Assembly: GCA_963971405.1 (NCBI GenBank)
Contig: OZ020484.1
Coordinates: 15,500,001 to 15,564,000, forward strand
Reading direction: 5' to 3'
From: Psococerastis gibbosa
Lineage: Eukaryota; Arthropoda; Insecta; Psocodea; Psocidae
DNA: 64,000 nt
Position numbers and translations under genes: made by a program. How positions within the stretch are numbered: position 1 is the first letter of the stretch; the number at the start of each line of letters is the position of its first letter. This document shows positions 21,901 through 29,962 of this stretch, piece by piece. Under the pieces are notes generated by a model, which did no database searches, was not told the DNA's origin, and worked only from the letters and a program-made list of their open reading frames with translations.

Positions 21901-23562
21901 CATCGTCAATGAAATTTATGAAATTAATATGTTAAAATTGATCAATGATCAATTGATCATAGAGTAAAATCACAAACAATGAAACAAACAAACTAAAATT
22001 AAAAAATGGCGTCATGGGATATGACAAGTACAACTATTTTAATTTATTTCTTTAAAAAGAAAGCATTTCTGTATAAAAATTATAATAAGGTTTAAATAAT
22101 AAGGCGACGAAGAAAACAAATACAATTTCAAGAAACAAATGCAAACAAATTTCAAAAATTTGGCGCATACGCTTCAATAAAAAATTGTCAATTTTTGAAA
22201 AAAACATGTGGAATGGCCGCCATCAATGAAAAATTGAAATGTCCTTCAATTTCATAATTTTCATTGACGATGTACGTATGTGGAATACCCGCCTTTTAAA
22301 ACTCCACTCTGATAAAATTTGCAGGGTCCTATTAAAAAAAAATCAGGTACCAGTGGCATACGATCACATTATTAGGCACCTTTCAAGTGTATCCTATTAA
22401 TGCCACAAATTGTTTTTCAAATTATAGTATTTATCTTACCGTATATTAATTATATATAAAGGCAAGACCCAATTTTACGGAATCATTGCATTTGAAATGT
22501 GGGTATACAGACGAATACTGCGCATATCCTGGAGAGATTGTGTCCCTAATGCTGAGTTCTTGAGGCGAATGGATACAGAAGCCGAGTTGCTGGTGACGGT
22601 TAAGAAACGGAAACTGACATACTTCGGCCATGTGGTTAGGAACGAAAAGTATCGCCTTCTGCATGTAATGACCTAAGGGAAGATAGAAGGACAGAAGAAG
22701 AACAACCTGGCTGAAAAACCGGGAAAGATCACGATTTCCATTTTCAGATCAGCGGTCTCCCAAGGTCGAAATTGCCATGATGATTGCCAATCTGAGATTG
22801 AAGAGTCATTTAAAGAAGAATAACATTTCCCGGGCATGCTACTGACCGCAACATCCCAAATAGAGCAGTGGTCAAGAGAGGAGATCCTCCGCCCGTCCTT
22901 AGACCTTAAATTTGGTTGTCGTGCCACTGTTTTTTTTTTTAAATTTTATGTGCTATCTCCAGCTGGATTTCTCCAGCTCCATACCTCCAGCTGGACTCCA
23001 GCTGATATTTCGAATAATAGCTGGTACGCCGAGTTTCGGGTATCCTAACATTGGAGGATGAATAAAAAATGTTAGAAAATTGAAATAAAAACTACAGTAT
23101 GTTAAGTCATCAGCCTAATTTCTTTAATTTAGCTAATACAATTTATTTAAAAAAAATTTGTTGCATAATATGGTATATAATAGTCAATATAAAACATGGA
23201 AGGGCTAAAAATTGAAAATCAGCAGTTAAAAATAAATTAACACTAATTTCATGATAAAACTTAAGACGTGAATATTATGTCCAGACGGGTTTTAAACCTA
23301 CATTCATTTAGAATGTTTTACTAGACTCAAAACACTCGTTGCCTATCTATTTTTAAGAAAATATCAAAAGGAAATCAGCAACATGTGCTTTAGTCAAATA
23401 TTATACTTACTCGCTGCTGAGTATCTTTAAGCTGCAAGCTCCCCTTCCACCAAGTAATGGAAGGTTCGGGACGTGCTCCGACACACTCGCACTGCAATTT
23501 ATACAACGTGTCTGCTGACAATGGCCTGTTCTCCCCACGTAGACGGACCCATAATGGTCGCA
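9822..23562 (-). CDS. Sidestep-family Ig/FN3 transmembrane receptor, 5' exons missing
   Basis: Cell-surface adhesion/guidance receptor. The Drosophila founder, sidestep, guides motor axons and its relatives bind Beaten-path proteins. Nine exons (23562-23411, 21167-21023, 16298-16168, 15413-15254, 14716-14423, 14031-13735, 12723-12502, 11715-11576, 9992-9822) give about 570 residues. They encode Ig3, Ig4, Ig5, FN3, one membrane helix and a cytoplasmic tail. Hallmarks are [83 protein letters not shown] and EPTEYAEID. All splice phases match. Signal peptide, Ig1 and Ig2 are not found within the 40 kb to the right. Several sidestep paralogues exist in insects, so no single gene symbol is given. 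Confidence 0.92.
10001..10641. other. Intron sequence of the sidestep-like gene
   Basis: AT-rich sequence with an A-run near 10373. No exon, RNA gene or recognised repeat. Confidence 0.5.
10642..11025. mobile_element. Fold-back MITE B, nested composite type
   Basis: 384 bp. The outer ends are GGCGCCCATTCCATTGACC / GGTCAATGGAATGGGCACC, with an inner inverted pair GTGGAAACGCCACC meeting the outer arms at CAAGACTTAGG / CCTAAGTCTTG. The centre holds the family core (ATCATTGATC, a Tn-rich stretch and ATGGCGTCA in complement). Flanks are TTA and TAA. The closest relatives are at 52400, 56311 and 63359. Confidence 0.85.
11310..11494 (-). mobile_element. tRNA-Glu-derived SINE, copy A
   Basis: Minus-strand head with an A box TAGCATAGTGG and a B box GGTTCGAGTCC, spaced as in tRNA. 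The anticodon region CTTTCAC resembles tRNA-Glu(UUC). A non-tRNA body (ATTTTCTGGCCATGC, GCCCTAACTCCGCTAG) and an A-rich end follow. It is not a functional tRNA because the acceptor stem does not pair. Copy B is at 51880-52055. Confidence 0.8.
11576..11715 (-). CDS. Sidestep-like exon: proximal cytoplasmic tail
   Basis: The acceptor TTTTTCCACAG precedes 11715 and the donor AAGTCG/GTAAGT follows 11576. The exon is 140 nt, phase 1 in and phase 0 out. It reads [20 protein letters not shown], then [21 protein letters not shown] is a conserved tail motif of the family. Confidence 0.88.
11750..11850. repeat. Short SINE-like 3' fragment
   Basis: The stretch TTGTAAGAGTGGGCCGAAAG...AAATAAAGGCAATTTT recurs in diverged form at about 47850-47900. 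No promoter head is present. Confidence 0.4.
12109..12382. mobile_element. Fold-back MITE C
   Basis: 274-bp hairpin with ends GGCGGGTATTCCACTTGTCA / TGACAAGTGGAATACCCGTC. The inner stem (TAACTTATCTATTATAAATT) and loop match MITE A, while the outer 60 bp resemble MITE G. It lies just downstream of the transmembrane exon. Confidence 0.8.
12502..12723 (-). CDS. Sidestep-like exon: transmembrane segment
   Basis: The acceptor TTTTGTTTTCAG precedes 12723 and the donor AGTG/GTGAGC follows 12502; phase 1 at both ends. It starts [11 protein letters not shown], runs through a hydrophobic helix of about 24 residues ([20 protein letters not shown] and on), and is followed by a KLRKRR stop-transfer cluster. 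It ends in the conserved acidic [12 protein letters not shown] longer read-through frame to 12404 is not needed. Confidence 0.9.
12724..13085. other. Intron of the sidestep-like gene
   Basis: No feature recognised. The rest of this intron (13280-13734) is likewise plain AT-rich sequence. Confidence 0.5.
13086..13279. repeat. Palindromic tRNA-like repeat
   Basis: Arms 13086-13162 and 13198-13279 are near-perfect inverted copies. Each arm carries a B box (GGTTCGAATCC) within TCGTGGGTTCGAATCCCGCC. The 35-bp loop holds an A-box-like TGGTCCACCTGTTAAG in plus orientation. It looks like two tRNA-derived SINE heads joined tail to tail. Relatives lie at 28919-28995 and 59795-59862. Confidence 0.75.
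13735..14031 (-). CDS. Sidestep-like exon: fibronectin type III domain
   Basis: The acceptor CAGCAG precedes 14031 and the donor CAG/GTAGGC follows 13735. The exon is 297 nt, phase 1 at both ends. It reads [20 protein letters not shown], then [39 protein letters not shown] and LKDAEKRTG. The EGFDGGLPQ loop and closing AEKRTG are diagnostic of sidestep proteins. Confidence 0.95.
14423..14716 (-). CDS. Sidestep-like exon: Ig domain 5
   Basis: The acceptor TTTTGTCTATAG precedes 14716 and the donor CTGCAG/GTGAGA follows 14423; phase 1 at both ends. [10 protein letters not shown] leads to the first Ig cysteine ([11 protein letters not shown]), the core tryptophan (FFWRFNN) and the second cysteine ([10 protein letters not shown]). 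It ends [10 protein letters not shown], the family's Ig5-to-FN3 hinge. Confidence 0.95.
14717..15253. other. Intron of the sidestep-like gene
   Basis: Contains a C12 run next to 14760 and otherwise AT-rich sequence without recognised features. Confidence 0.5.
15254..15413 (-). CDS. Sidestep-like exon: second half of Ig domain 4
   Basis: The acceptor CGTTTGCAG precedes 15413 and the donor AAGT/GTAAGT follows 15254; phase 0 in, phase 1 out. It reads [11 protein letters not shown], then [31 protein letters not shown] and YLDVK. It completes an Ig4 whose first half is the exon 16298-16168. Confidence 0.93.
15414..16167. other. Intron of the sidestep-like gene
   Basis: Includes a G13 tract at 15603-15617 within a GGGGCGTAAAGTTGGGG-type repeat fragment. 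No gene. Confidence 0.5.
16168..16298 (-). CDS. Sidestep-like exon: first half of Ig domain 4
   Basis: The acceptor GATTTCAG precedes 16298 and the donor AAT/GTAAGT follows 16168. The exon is 131 nt, phase 1 in and phase 0 out. It reads [20 protein letters not shown], then [20 protein letters not shown], with the Ig cysteine and tryptophan. Confidence 0.93.
16327..16464. mobile_element. Fold-back MITE D
   Basis: 138-bp hairpin with ends GGAGCATATTCCAC / GTGGAATATGCGCC. The stem carries ACGTCAATAGT and the shared GACGTGGTAGCAGACATTAA. It lies only 28 bp upstream of an Ig4 exon acceptor (29 bp from the exon's first base). Confidence 0.82.
16465..17270. other. Intron of the sidestep-like gene
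   Basis: AT-rich; a 61-codon frame near 17132 is not credible. Nothing recognised. Confidence 0.5.
17271..17384. mobile_element. Fold-back MITE E
   Basis: Simple 114-bp hairpin with ends GGTGGCTATTCCACCGACC / GGTCGGTGGAATAGCCACC and direct TAA repeats on both sides (17268-17270, 17385-17387). The loop has GTAGCAGACATTAAAGAC. This is the minimal form of the unit found nested inside larger copies. Confidence 0.85.
17905..18016 (+). mobile_element. 3' end of a non-LTR retrotransposon with (GAA)n tail
   Basis: The plus frame reads [20 protein letters not shown], then [10 protein letters not shown] as the GAA tail begins, like the last codons of many arthropod LINEs. A C10 run interrupts it. It is a dead, strongly 5'-truncated copy. 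Confidence 0.6.
18525..18810 (+). mobile_element. SINE with (CTA)n tail, copy 3
   Basis: Head GCCGGCCGCCATACCAAGTT, CTA tail, perfect 14-bp duplication CTACATGTATACTG (18511-18524, 18811-18824). Its last 80 bp before the tail differ from copies 1 and 2 (GGCATAGGACAGTCAAGTCG and after), so a second 3' module exists in the family. Confidence 0.87.
18900..19080. mobile_element. Inverted-repeat element (MITE-like)
   Basis: Arms GAGGTCGGCGTCAGAAATT and AGCGTCTGAAGCCGACCTC are separated by a loop, with a shared inner part GGAGCAAATGGG. It is 181 bp and non-coding. No clear target duplication. Confidence 0.6.
19081..20573. other. Intron of the sidestep-like gene
   Basis: AT-rich. Contains a perfect 14-bp-arm palindrome at 20033-20066 (ACAATTTATAGAGT...ACTCTATAAATTGT). 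No exon seen. Confidence 0.5.
20574..20918. repeat. 114-bp minisatellite, three units
   Basis: Units begin at 20574, 20688 and 20802 (GAACACCTGCCCCCTTTGCA, GAACACCTG.., GAACATCTG..). Because the period is a multiple of three, several frames stay open on both strands. I see no splice-supported coding use. It lies in the intron between the Ig3 half-exon and Ig4. Confidence 0.85.
21023..21167 (-). CDS. Sidestep-like exon: second half of Ig domain 3
   Basis: The acceptor TTTCTTTTTAAG precedes 21167 and the donor TACC/GTGAGT follows 21023. The exon is 145 nt, phase 0 in and phase 1 out. It reads [20 protein letters not shown], then [10 protein letters not shown] and [10 protein letters not shown]. 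The last codon is completed by the next exon (giving [13 protein letters not shown]). Confidence 0.92.
21168..21879. other. Intron of the sidestep-like gene
   Basis: Short (TGAAA)n run near 21310; otherwise nothing recognised. Confidence 0.5.
21880..22293. mobile_element. Fold-back MITE F
   Basis: 414 bp with ends GGCGGGTATTCCACATACGT / ACGTATGTGGAATACCCGCC and direct TTT on both sides. The centre has the shared core (GATCAATTGATCATAGAGT, AAAATGGCGTCATGGGATAT). The inner arm includes TTTGGCGCATACGC. Confidence 0.8.
22490..22830 (+). mobile_element. Decayed RTE-like LINE ORF, C-terminal part
   Basis: The plus strand reads [20 protein letters not shown], then [21 protein letters not shown] stop and frameshift precede [13 protein letters not shown] and [18 protein letters not shown]. 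This is the tail typical of RTE/craniofacial-protein-2-like retrotransposon proteins. It is a pseudogene fragment inside a sidestep-like intron, on the opposite strand. Confidence 0.8.
22831..23410. other. Intron of the sidestep-like gene
   Basis: A pyrimidine-rich CTCCAGCTGGA-type repeat cluster occurs at 22960-23010. No gene. Confidence 0.5.
23411..23562 (-). CDS. Sidestep-like exon: first half of Ig domain 3
   Basis: The acceptor CTTGTTCCAG precedes 23562 and the donor CGA/GTAAGT follows 23411; phase 1 in, phase 0 out. It reads [20 protein letters not shown], then [25 protein letters not shown] and ITWWKG are typical of Ig3 in this family. It is the most 5' exon recognised here. Confidence 0.92.
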
Positions 23563-24123
23563 CTGGAACAAGAGAAATGATATAAACTGGGTTTAAAGCC
23601 AGATGCAGCAAAGGGAAAAATGTTCAGCGTCAACCCCCCAAATCGACAACAGCCATCATCCTGGGGACACGACAGACAAAGTTATGACAAGAGGATCTTA
23701 TTCAGAGAAGGGAGCCCTTCCGGCGCCTCATGATACTGTCATTTAATGAACGATCGGATGGGTTCAAGTCAACAGAGGGATCTTCGTCCCCTTCTTTTCC
23801 TTTCCTGAGGGTCACATTCAATGCCAATAGAAAATTCTCTCCTGTCAGATCGTTCACTAAATTTTCATTGCGGTGGCAACTCTTTGGTGAGAGTGGGAAG
23901 CGATGAAATTTGTCGGAGCTATGACTTCACCCTTCCAATTTTCGAGTCACCGAATTCTCATTTATTCAAACCTATACTTTTCCCTTGTTCTCTAATTTAT
24001 TTCATTTTATTACCATTCAGGGTAATTACGGCAAAATTATGGCAAATACTCTTGGAACGTTTCTTTAGGGTGATTGAAGATTGCAGGTCACTAGAGCTAT
24101 TTTAATACATTAACGACATATAC
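23563..24123. other. 5' intron of the sidestep-like gene
   Basis: No exon on either strand is convincing here. Confidence 0.45.
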
Positions 24124-24131
24124 CTCTAGGA

Positions 24132-24715
24132 CAGTGGTTCCCAAACTTTTAAGGCCGTGGCCTTCTTTTAAAGAAGTCAATTGTCCGTGCCCCCCCCCCT
24201 ACCTAGTTTACAAGGAAAAATCAATACCAATTTTTAATGCGGCAAATGAAACTGTATTTCACTGACAAATTTATGATGTTGGATCGAATATTTTGCAAAA
24301 TAACCACTCTCAGCTCCTCGTCGAGATCATTCCGTTTGTTTGGGCCATTCGATTTCAACTTAAGGAGAGTCGAGGAGGACCGTTCACATAGGTATGATGT
24401 TGGAAATAGAATCAATATTTTCCGAGCCTTAGTTCCCAATGTTGAAATGTCATAGCCCAGAAATGAATGAATGAATGAATGAATATATTGAGAAACGCAA
24501 AGTACAATGTTTATAACAAATTTGTAAAACTATTACATAAGATCACGCAACTGGGCAAACGCCCGAGTGCTGTGGCCTACATCAGTAATTAAACAATGAA
24601 TGCCCGACTTTTCCCGACATACATACAGGTTTCTGCCCGAGGTCCTATGGCCTCCCAAGCGGGGTGCTATGGCCTCCCAAACGGGGTGCTATGGCCCACA
24701 GTTTGAGAACCACTG
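24132..24715. mobile_element. Non-autonomous hAT element
   Basis: 584 bp with classical hAT ends CAGTGGTTCCCAAAC / GTTTGAGAACCACTG and an 8-bp flanking repeat, CTCTAGGA versus CTCGAGGA (7 of 8). Inside are a C10 run, a (GAAT)n stretch near 24470 and a duplicated GGGGTGCTATGGCC. No transposase remains. Confidence 0.88.
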
Positions 24716-25083
24716 CTCGAGGAGAATGGATGAAAATTTGATCCATGTAAGAGTTTCTCCAGTGACGTCGTAGAAGTGATACATTATTAATCAAAAAATT
24801 AAAAACAATTTTGAACTAATTCCACTAATTATATTTATATTGTAAGAGCTGTTATGGTGGTAGATAGTCTGATGATGGTGTCCTCCACCGAAACAGTTGT
24901 CACAGTATAAATATAGTTAGTGGAACTAGTGCAAAGTTGTTTTTATTATTTTTATTATGAATGAAAACTTTGCTATGCATGAGTAACTAATGTACATACG
25001 ATGCGGTTAGGAATTGAAATAAATTGAACGCTTTGTTTCTTTGATTTTAGGATCGTTCATACTGTACTTATCCCACTAGAGCA

Positions 25084-25231
25084 GTTGCCAAGTAAACAAT
25101 AACTATTGTTATCAACAAAACAGGGAAGCAACGGTTCGCCATCATTAAAATTTATCAGCTGAAGTACCGCTCTGCATCATTGCTTTTCAGCTGGTTTCTA
25201 TGACACACAGTACATTGTTTACTTGGAAACA
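25084..25231. mobile_element. Inverted-repeat element (MITE-like)
   Basis: Ends TTGCCAAGTAAACAAT / ATTGTTTACTTGGAA flank about 110 bp of non-coding sequence. No duplication was identified. Confidence 0.5.
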
Positions 25232-25579
25232 TTTCTACAATATACAATATTAATTGCAGTAAGACAGTAGTTTGGTACTAAATAAGTCAGTTCTTTGATA
25301 ACTTCGTCGAACTTCGGAATCTTGGGGAAAAAATTCAAAGAATGTTCACTATCTAAGTCCTGGTCCCACCATAGCATGAGAAATAGGATTCCAGGACGGC
25401 AAAGAATGCATGACGGAGCGGGGCATTATTTGTTAACGGGACTTTTCAAGCGATCGTGGGAGTTACCTAAGTAGATGACGTCTTTCTCAGATGCATAAAT
25501 TATAATCGGGAAAACACATACTGAACATTCTATGCACATGTACGATACATAGGTAAAATTTCTATCTGGTTGGAACTAC

Positions 25580-25770
25580 CTGGCTTATTTGGCTTTAACG
25601 CGGATATAGGCACTGCTCTCGTCGCAGACATTAGGCCTAATAATTTTTGTATGTATAGGGGGAGGGGGTGTTCAATAATAAAACCACTATACGTCCGCCC
25701 GGAGTGTCCGCGCTCGCAGATATAGGCATTTGCCTCAGGCCTCAGTTGCCTACTAGTAAATCCGCCACTG
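25580..25770. mobile_element. Decayed hAT MITE with 8-bp duplication
   Basis: The right end is TAAATCCGCCACTG and the left end is worn (CTGGCTTATTT). A perfect 8-bp direct repeat GGAACTAC lies on both sides (25572-25579, 25771-25778). Confidence 0.7.
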
Positions 25771-26249
25771 GGAACTACGTAGAGAAGCTACTAGGGAAAC
25801 TACATAAATACTATATTATGATAGGCCTACTACAATATATTGAATAAATTCAACAATATCATTGATACGAAGACAATGCAGTGCAGAGGTCAAGGAACCA
25901 TTATGGGTTGCCATACTACGACATTTTTCATGTAGGGAATATAGAACTGCAAGCCTGATGCTCCAGGGTCAGTAAAGAACAAACCAACCCAACGCAATAA
26001 TGAATTTGGAAAGCGTGCATTAAACAGAAAATGATGAATGGCAAAGTCACGTCCCCTGCCCTAAAAATAACCCCTTGTTTCCCGAATTTGATTAGTGAGT
26101 TTTGATTGTCCAAGGGCTAGCGCAGATCAGCCGCCTTTGTTCCCGTCAAACTCACCTCCGCTATAATTCAATCGAATAAAAGCGCCGACTCTTTTTCCCT
26201 ATTTCCGGGCTGTATTTTCATTGATTGACCTAATCTCTGGTGGGGCTGC

Positions 26250-26343
26250 ATGCGGTCAATGGCGTGTAAAAATTCACATTCAACGATAATTGGAGGCTCA
26301 AGTTATTCGCTCTTTCTGTGCCCTTTTATTATCATTTCGACAG
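26250..26343 (+). CDS. Candidate first coding exon with signal-peptide-like sequence
   Basis: Two in-frame ATGs (26250 and 26259; the second in good context, TCAATGG) open a frame closed upstream by a TGA. The peptide begins MACKNSHSTIIGGSSYS and continues into a hydrophobic LFLCPFIIIST. It ends at a consensus donor ACAG/GTGAGT after 26343 in phase 1. The size and hydropathy suit a secretory signal exon. The partner exons and the gene are unknown, and it could be chance or a non-coding exon. Confidence 0.3.
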
Positions 26344-28290
26344 GTGAGTTTATTAATACAATAAATTTATTTCGCATGTTCACAGATTCATTTTAGGTAG
26401 GAAGATGGAAATGACTGAGATGAGCGCTTATCAGTTTACTATTTATGACAATTGATTTAAAAGAATTTTGACTAAATAAGTCTGTGATAATAATTATTGT
26501 ATTCCACTGAATTGGGTTGCAAAATTATCAAATTTATATTCGAAATCACATAGGAATTATTCCTAGGCTAATTGATTTTACAGAGCTTATGTACATATAT
26601 TTAAATACTGTCTAAACTTTTATTTAGGCACTATTGACTAATTCTTTTTTGTGCAGCCTCAAAGATATGGAAACGATCAGATGAAAAATTCATAAAAATA
26701 CAAGTTTTTTCAGTAAATTTTAATTTTTTTTTTCTTAAAAATGCGATTAAGTGCTCTGTAAGCTAATTATATAAAACAATAGTATAGATGCCATTTTGAG
26801 AAAGATTTTATTTTTTAGAATGTTATTTTATTGAATCATCAGAATAATTAATTAATTTCGCCAAATAAATAGGGCTCAATTTGTTTACAAAATAGATTGA
26901 AATCCCAGTCTTGAACTTATTTTCTGCTTATTTTCATGCTACTATAACATATAATTTACTTAAATGTAAAATAAAAACATTAGAAGCCAACATTTGTAGC
27001 AAAATTAATTTTGTTGGTATCTGTTATTATATCTGATTTCCACCGAGTTTTCATCTCTAGATTATTCACTACGAAATTCTCTGTGGATTCTCAATGGTGA
27101 ATCGGATATAATCTAGATTTAATTTGGCTCAATAATGGTGGAAAATTATGGAAAACTAGACAAACTACGAAACAGAAAGACGCTGTGAAACGTTGAAAAC
27201 TGCAAAATAAATTTGATAAGAAAAAGCATAACAACGAAGTAAAACTAGAAGAGTGGTGGTGAGGAGATTAATTAGTGATGCTGTCCCCCCTAAAATGGCA
27301 TTTATCCTAATTTGTGTTTAACGATGATTCATTGGAATGGAAGGAAGGAAGGAAGAAAGCCATAATTTGCAAGCAACGACACTCTTCGTGGCCTCCGAGG
27401 TCATCTCGTATTATATTGCACTGCAGATACTGTACATTGATAGTTCTCAAAAATACTGTAGGATTTAAATAGAATTCTTTGCATTTAATGCAGTGTTCCA
27501 GATTTTTGTTAACAAAGGTAAAGTATCAAGTTTTCTTTCTTCGGCCGGTACACCCCTTCATCGAAGATACAATATATAGGCCCTAATTGTAAAAGGAGTA
27601 TAATTATGTCTGTATAGTAGACAGTAGTAAAGTAGTTAATAACTACCAAAATTAAATTAAAATATTTGAACTAAATAAATTATATTATTTTCAATTAATT
27701 ATTATACTAATATTAAATATTAAATATACTATTTATATCAATATAATAAAATTAACTAAATATATATAAATCAACAAGACTTACTTTTATAGCTTCCACG
27801 TTAACTAATAACCCGGCGGAAAAACCAATCACGACGAAGCTACAAAATCTATGAAATAAATTAATTCAAGAGTCGATTATGCTAGCTTCGGGAAACCATG
27901 GACGTCAGAAATGAGGAGTCGCAATGGCGAAGAATAGGCCCGCGGGGAAATCAGCGGCGCCCACTTTTACCCCCAATCGAACGCGCCCTCGTACGTAATT
28001 GCTAATTCATTAGAGGTAGTAACTGCTGGACCAGCAGCCCCATTTTATCAAGAGTTGCACTTGACCTCTGGATTTTGCAGCTCGTTCGTCCTATGTTTTT
28101 TATCTCTGCTCCAGATAATCATGTTCTCCACAGGACCCTTTTCAGCGACTTCTCGATAAAAAGATGGCAAGGCAATGCTCCTTCAACTGTCTGGGTCAAG
28201 AACGGTTCACAGCATAATTTTTGGAATTATATATTTAAAAATTGATTTGTACAGGTTTTATTCGCCATTTAGTCAAATCAATCTTTTATA
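26344..28290. other. Non-coding stretch without recognised repeats
   Basis: Very AT-rich at 26344-27800, then a more balanced block at 27830-28130 with TAATTGCTAATTCATTAG (homeodomain-like cores). No gene is seen. Confidence 0.45.
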
Positions 28291-28350
28291 AATGCGCAGC
28301 GTCTGAAATGGCTGGGACACGTCGTAAGAATGTCAGATGATCACCTGGTC
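28291..28350 (+). mobile_element. LINE ORF2 fragment
   Basis: The frame NAQRLKWLGHVVRMSDDHLV matches the late ORF2 signature (RLRWLGHVxRM) of RTE-like elements. About 60 bp survive. Confidence 0.5.
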
Positions 28351-28434
28351 GATGTAGGCAGCCCTAACACAGACGACCGTGCGCAGAATTACAAGTATAT
28401 AGTATCTCCGAACACCAAAGTATTTTTTTTAAAC

Positions 28435-28610
28435 AGTAAAAGTTTAATCGTGTACAAGAAATTCAATAAATGTATCCGATTAACCTCTTCAATCGCCTCA
28501 CTAAGTAGCCTAATAGGTACATGTGTCGAGTTACGACACTTCTCCGACGGCAGGGTGTGCAGAGACTCGCACAAGTACAAGCACCTTACCACCTTGCCAC
28601 AGAAGTCGCT
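28435..28610. repeat. Dispersed SINE-like repeat, copy 1
   Basis: Related to 49036-49205: a T-run, then TCAATAAATGTATCCGATTA, CGCCTCACTAAGT, GTGTCGAGTTACGACA and AGAGACTCGCACAAGTACA. The T-run suggests the poly(A) end of a minus-strand retroposon. Confidence 0.6.
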
Positions 28611-28918
28611 TGATCTTTTCAATAACTTTATTACAACGCTTTCGCTAACTTGGTCGAAAAACAGAGAAATAACACATTAATAAATCATCTTACAGAATAT
28701 AGCGAACGACGCGCAACAGCAAAAACGTAATATTTAAATTATACCCTTTTTGTAAAATTTAATTATGATAGCTTTTATTATTACATTTTTAACATAACAA
28801 AAAAGTGAAAAAACCTAAGTTAATGAGATAATGACACCAGTCCGAGAGAAAGTGTCAATAAAAAATTTAATGGATAAGATTTTTCACAGTAAATTATTAT
28901 TAAAGCTTAACCGATCTA

Positions 28919-28995
28919 GAGGGTCTAGAACCCACGATCTACAATACACGTATTGCCAGGGTGATCTTCCAATTTCGGTTATAACGAGGAGGTTC
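28919..28995. repeat. Fragment of the tRNA-like repeat
   Basis: CTAGAACCCACGATCTAC and TTCGGTTATAACGAGGAGGT match the arms of the palindrome at 13086-13279, without its B box. Confidence 0.55.
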
Positions 28996-29219
28996 TATCT
29001 TCAAAGTTAGTTTAAGTAAGTATTATTATTATTGGCTTGCTGAAATTGCTTGGAATTGCCTCTTTATAGGTATTTTTTTAATACCATTCAGCATTGCATT
29101 TATTGTTTTTATTAGTTAAGTTATATTCTACTCTCAGAAGAATTTTTTTATGTTATTATTAATTTAGATTATTGTACAATGCATATGGTGAACACTGTTT
29201 TTGTACAATTAAAAACTTA

Positions 29220-29233
29220 TTCTATTCTATTCT

Positions 29234-29278
<45 letters not shown>
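29220..29278. repeat. (TTCTA)n and (TA)n microsatellite
   Basis: Four TTCTA units are followed by about 40 bp of alternating TA. Confidence 0.95.
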
Positions 29279-29280
<2 letters not shown>

Positions 29281-29295
29281 CATTTTATCCCATAG

Positions 29296-29373
29296 AGCAG
29301 ATTAGTGCCCCAGCAGGTTTGTCAATGCTGTGGAGAAAAGCTGGATACGGCATTACACTTTCTGACAGCTCTC
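29296..29373 (+). CDS. Candidate exon with ZAD-like cysteines
   Basis: After the acceptor TTTTATCCCATAG a 26-codon phase-0 exon reads SRLVPQQVCQCCGEKLDTAL and then HFLTAL, up to a possible donor CTC/GTAAAT. P..VC.CC..KL..A..F resembles the end of an insect zinc-finger-associated (ZAD) domain. The frame continues past the donor into a transposon arm at 29446, so a read-through is not meaningful. Weak evidence; it may be a relic. Confidence 0.22.
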
Positions 29374-29445
29374 GTAAATAACAGATACAGGCTCCTGGCA
29401 CCGGATGTCCGAAGAGTGCTGAGATTCATCGGTGAAACTGGACAT

Positions 29446-29844
29446 TTAAGGGCAAACCGGAGTCGCCGATATTCCATTTCTGTGCAAACTTTAATTTCTC
29501 ATGAAAATATAGAACGCAGAACAATGAAAAAATGCTGAATAGAAAGAAGAATTTTTTCTCCTATTTTTGATATATAGTATGTTGCAATCATCAATACCGA
29601 TCGGCTATAGTTAGGGAACTTGATACGCAAAAAATAACTGTCACTCAGGAGTTCAAGCTGAAGGAGTTCATCAACTGTGGCGAATTGGGGTTAGTTAAGG
29701 GCACATACGGTACTATACATCAAAATTAGGAGAAAAAATTCTTCTTGCCATTCAGCATTTTTTCATTGTTCTGCGTTCCATATTTCATGAGAAATTGAAG
29801 TTTGAACAGAAAATGGAATATCGACGACTCCGGTTTGCCCTTAA
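29446..29844. mobile_element. Inverted-repeat element with TTAA ends
   Basis: Arms of about 125 bp (TTAAGGGCAAACCGGAGTCG and complement) enclose 150 bp. TTAA at both outer ends would fit a piggyBac-type target, but TTAA is itself palindromic, so this is tentative. Confidence 0.65.
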
Positions 29845-29962
29845 CGGGACGATATTTGGTGCTCTATGGACTCTTTTGTCACCACATCATTTTCTCTCTC
29901 CCTTGTCATCGCCCAGTATTCCCAGGACCCAATACAATTACACCAATACAGTGCAATTACGT

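Noticed and set aside
29446..29844. Definite piggyBac assignment from TTAA ends
   Set aside because: TTAA is self-complementary and part of the inverted ends, so it cannot be told from a duplication without an empty site.
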